64,000 nt of DNA from Serripes groenlandicus (taxonomy: Eukaryota > Mollusca > Bivalvia > Cardiida > Cardiidae), in the NCBI GenBank assembly GCA_031761405.1, contig JASEVX010000007.1, positions 41,805,775 to 41,869,774 of the forward strand, given 5' to 3'. The translations under genes were made by a program, and so were the position numbers. This document shows, in pieces, positions 63,350-64,000 of the stretch (the first letter of the stretch is position 1; each line of letters opens with the position of its first letter). A model generated the notes under the pieces. That model searched no databases and was not told the DNA's origin. It worked only from the letters and a program-made list of their open reading frames with translations.

Positions 63350-64000
63350 ACAACACGTTTTCCATTTTTTTTTTTTTTTGTATGTACATATCGGGATTTC
63401 TCTTTGTCCATACTAAGTACATTAATTTAAGGTAATGACTTTTAAAACATCCCTTTTACACTCAATATACATGTGTGAGTCTTGCAAATTAAAAACAAAA
63501 GACAAAGGCCAGTATATTACGAAAAAAAAAAAAAAAATGTTTTTTTCGTTCATAGTAAAGGTGTGAGATTTTTTCTTTCTTTTTTTCTTTTTTCCAATAA
63601 CCCATGAAGCTTTCTGAAATGAAACTGGCCAAATCCATGGGGGCCGCCATTTTGGGTATGTATAAAAAATGAGACGAAAACACGGATTGAACATTATTGT
63701 CGTCTTTTTAAACATATTTTTAAAATCGATATTTAAGATCATTAAAGTGCTGTGTTATGTGGGAATTAACATTTGTACGAAAAGTTAAAAATAAATGGAA
63801 CTCTGTAAGAAATATGTGTTCCCGTTCGTCAAAAAAAACGACAGCGTTAGTCTTCTTACGCCCGAACCTAAATGTTGACTATATCGTAGCCAAAGAAGGA
63901 CGTGACATCATTTCCGTAACACTTTATCTTGGCGTAGCGTCAATGGAGCGACGTCGTTTTCCGCAAAAAAAGTTGTATCAACATAAAAGACCCCAAATTC
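63350..64000. other. Upstream flank, no gene recognised
   Basis: Contains A and T runs (63363-63380, 63521-63537, 63570-63595) and ggccgccattttgggtatg near 63650. Short open frames here are low complexity. Nothing is called. Confidence 0.5.

Overview
This is an invertebrate nuclear window, most likely from a bivalve mollusc. The evidence is an AT-rich sequence, small exons with GT-AG introns of hundreds to thousands of bases, tRNA-derived SINEs whose tail resembles ATCAATCAATCA, and interspersed repeats of types I know from bivalve genomes: the 'aagagggccatgaggccctg...ggtgagct' element, the 'gacctcaaaatcaataggggtcatctac' array, and 'gagctgtcc...gacagctcttgtttt' ends. I see no bacterial operons, rRNA genes, intact tRNA genes or CRISPR arrays.

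The main content is one large minus-strand gene that I rebuilt exon by exon. It runs from a signal-peptide exon (ATG at 63147) to a stop at 7614, with a poly(A) signal at 7580-7585. The model has 28 coding exons (2817 coding bases, 938 codons plus stop) over 55.5 kb. Every predicted junction keeps frame, and no stop appears before the end. The product is a secreted modular protein. It has a signal peptide, a cysteine-containing N-terminal domain (63147-50869, motifs TGWVLGKGPCG and KPNQSPKAVVKPLY), then EGF-like domains separated by four copies of an unnamed module, the last one shortened. A full module is coded by a linker micro-exon (26 or 38 bp, phase 1 to 0), M1 (89-122 bp, phase 0 to 2, Cys-x5-Cys), M2 (156-177 bp, phase 2 to 2) and M3 (44-56 bp, phase 2 to 1). 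EGF exons are all phase 1 to 1. Whole linker-M1-M2-M3 blocks, with or without EGF exons, can therefore be added without breaking frame.

Layout: 1-2.1 kb, satellites; 2.6-7.1 kb, a cluster of one palindromic MITE family plus SINEs; 7.6-63.1 kb, the gene, whose introns hold nearly all other features. These include SINEs, hairpin MITEs, a RecQ-helicase-like 5' exon (17.5 kb, + strand), repeat arrays at 23.3, 26.3 and 39.4 kb, a 923-bp element with perfect 17-bp inverted ends (32.4 kb), a recent 523-bp duplication containing an EGF exon (44.8-45.9 kb), and a 3.4-kb foldback element with inverted tandem-repeat arms carrying a SAM-domain exon (52.85-56.27 kb). Minisatellites and a LINE fragment lie in the first introns. 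The right end (63.3-64 kb) is the upstream flank and holds no clear gene.

Limits: exon calls rest on splice consensus, frame continuity and similarity between the repeated modules within the window. No RNA or database evidence was available.
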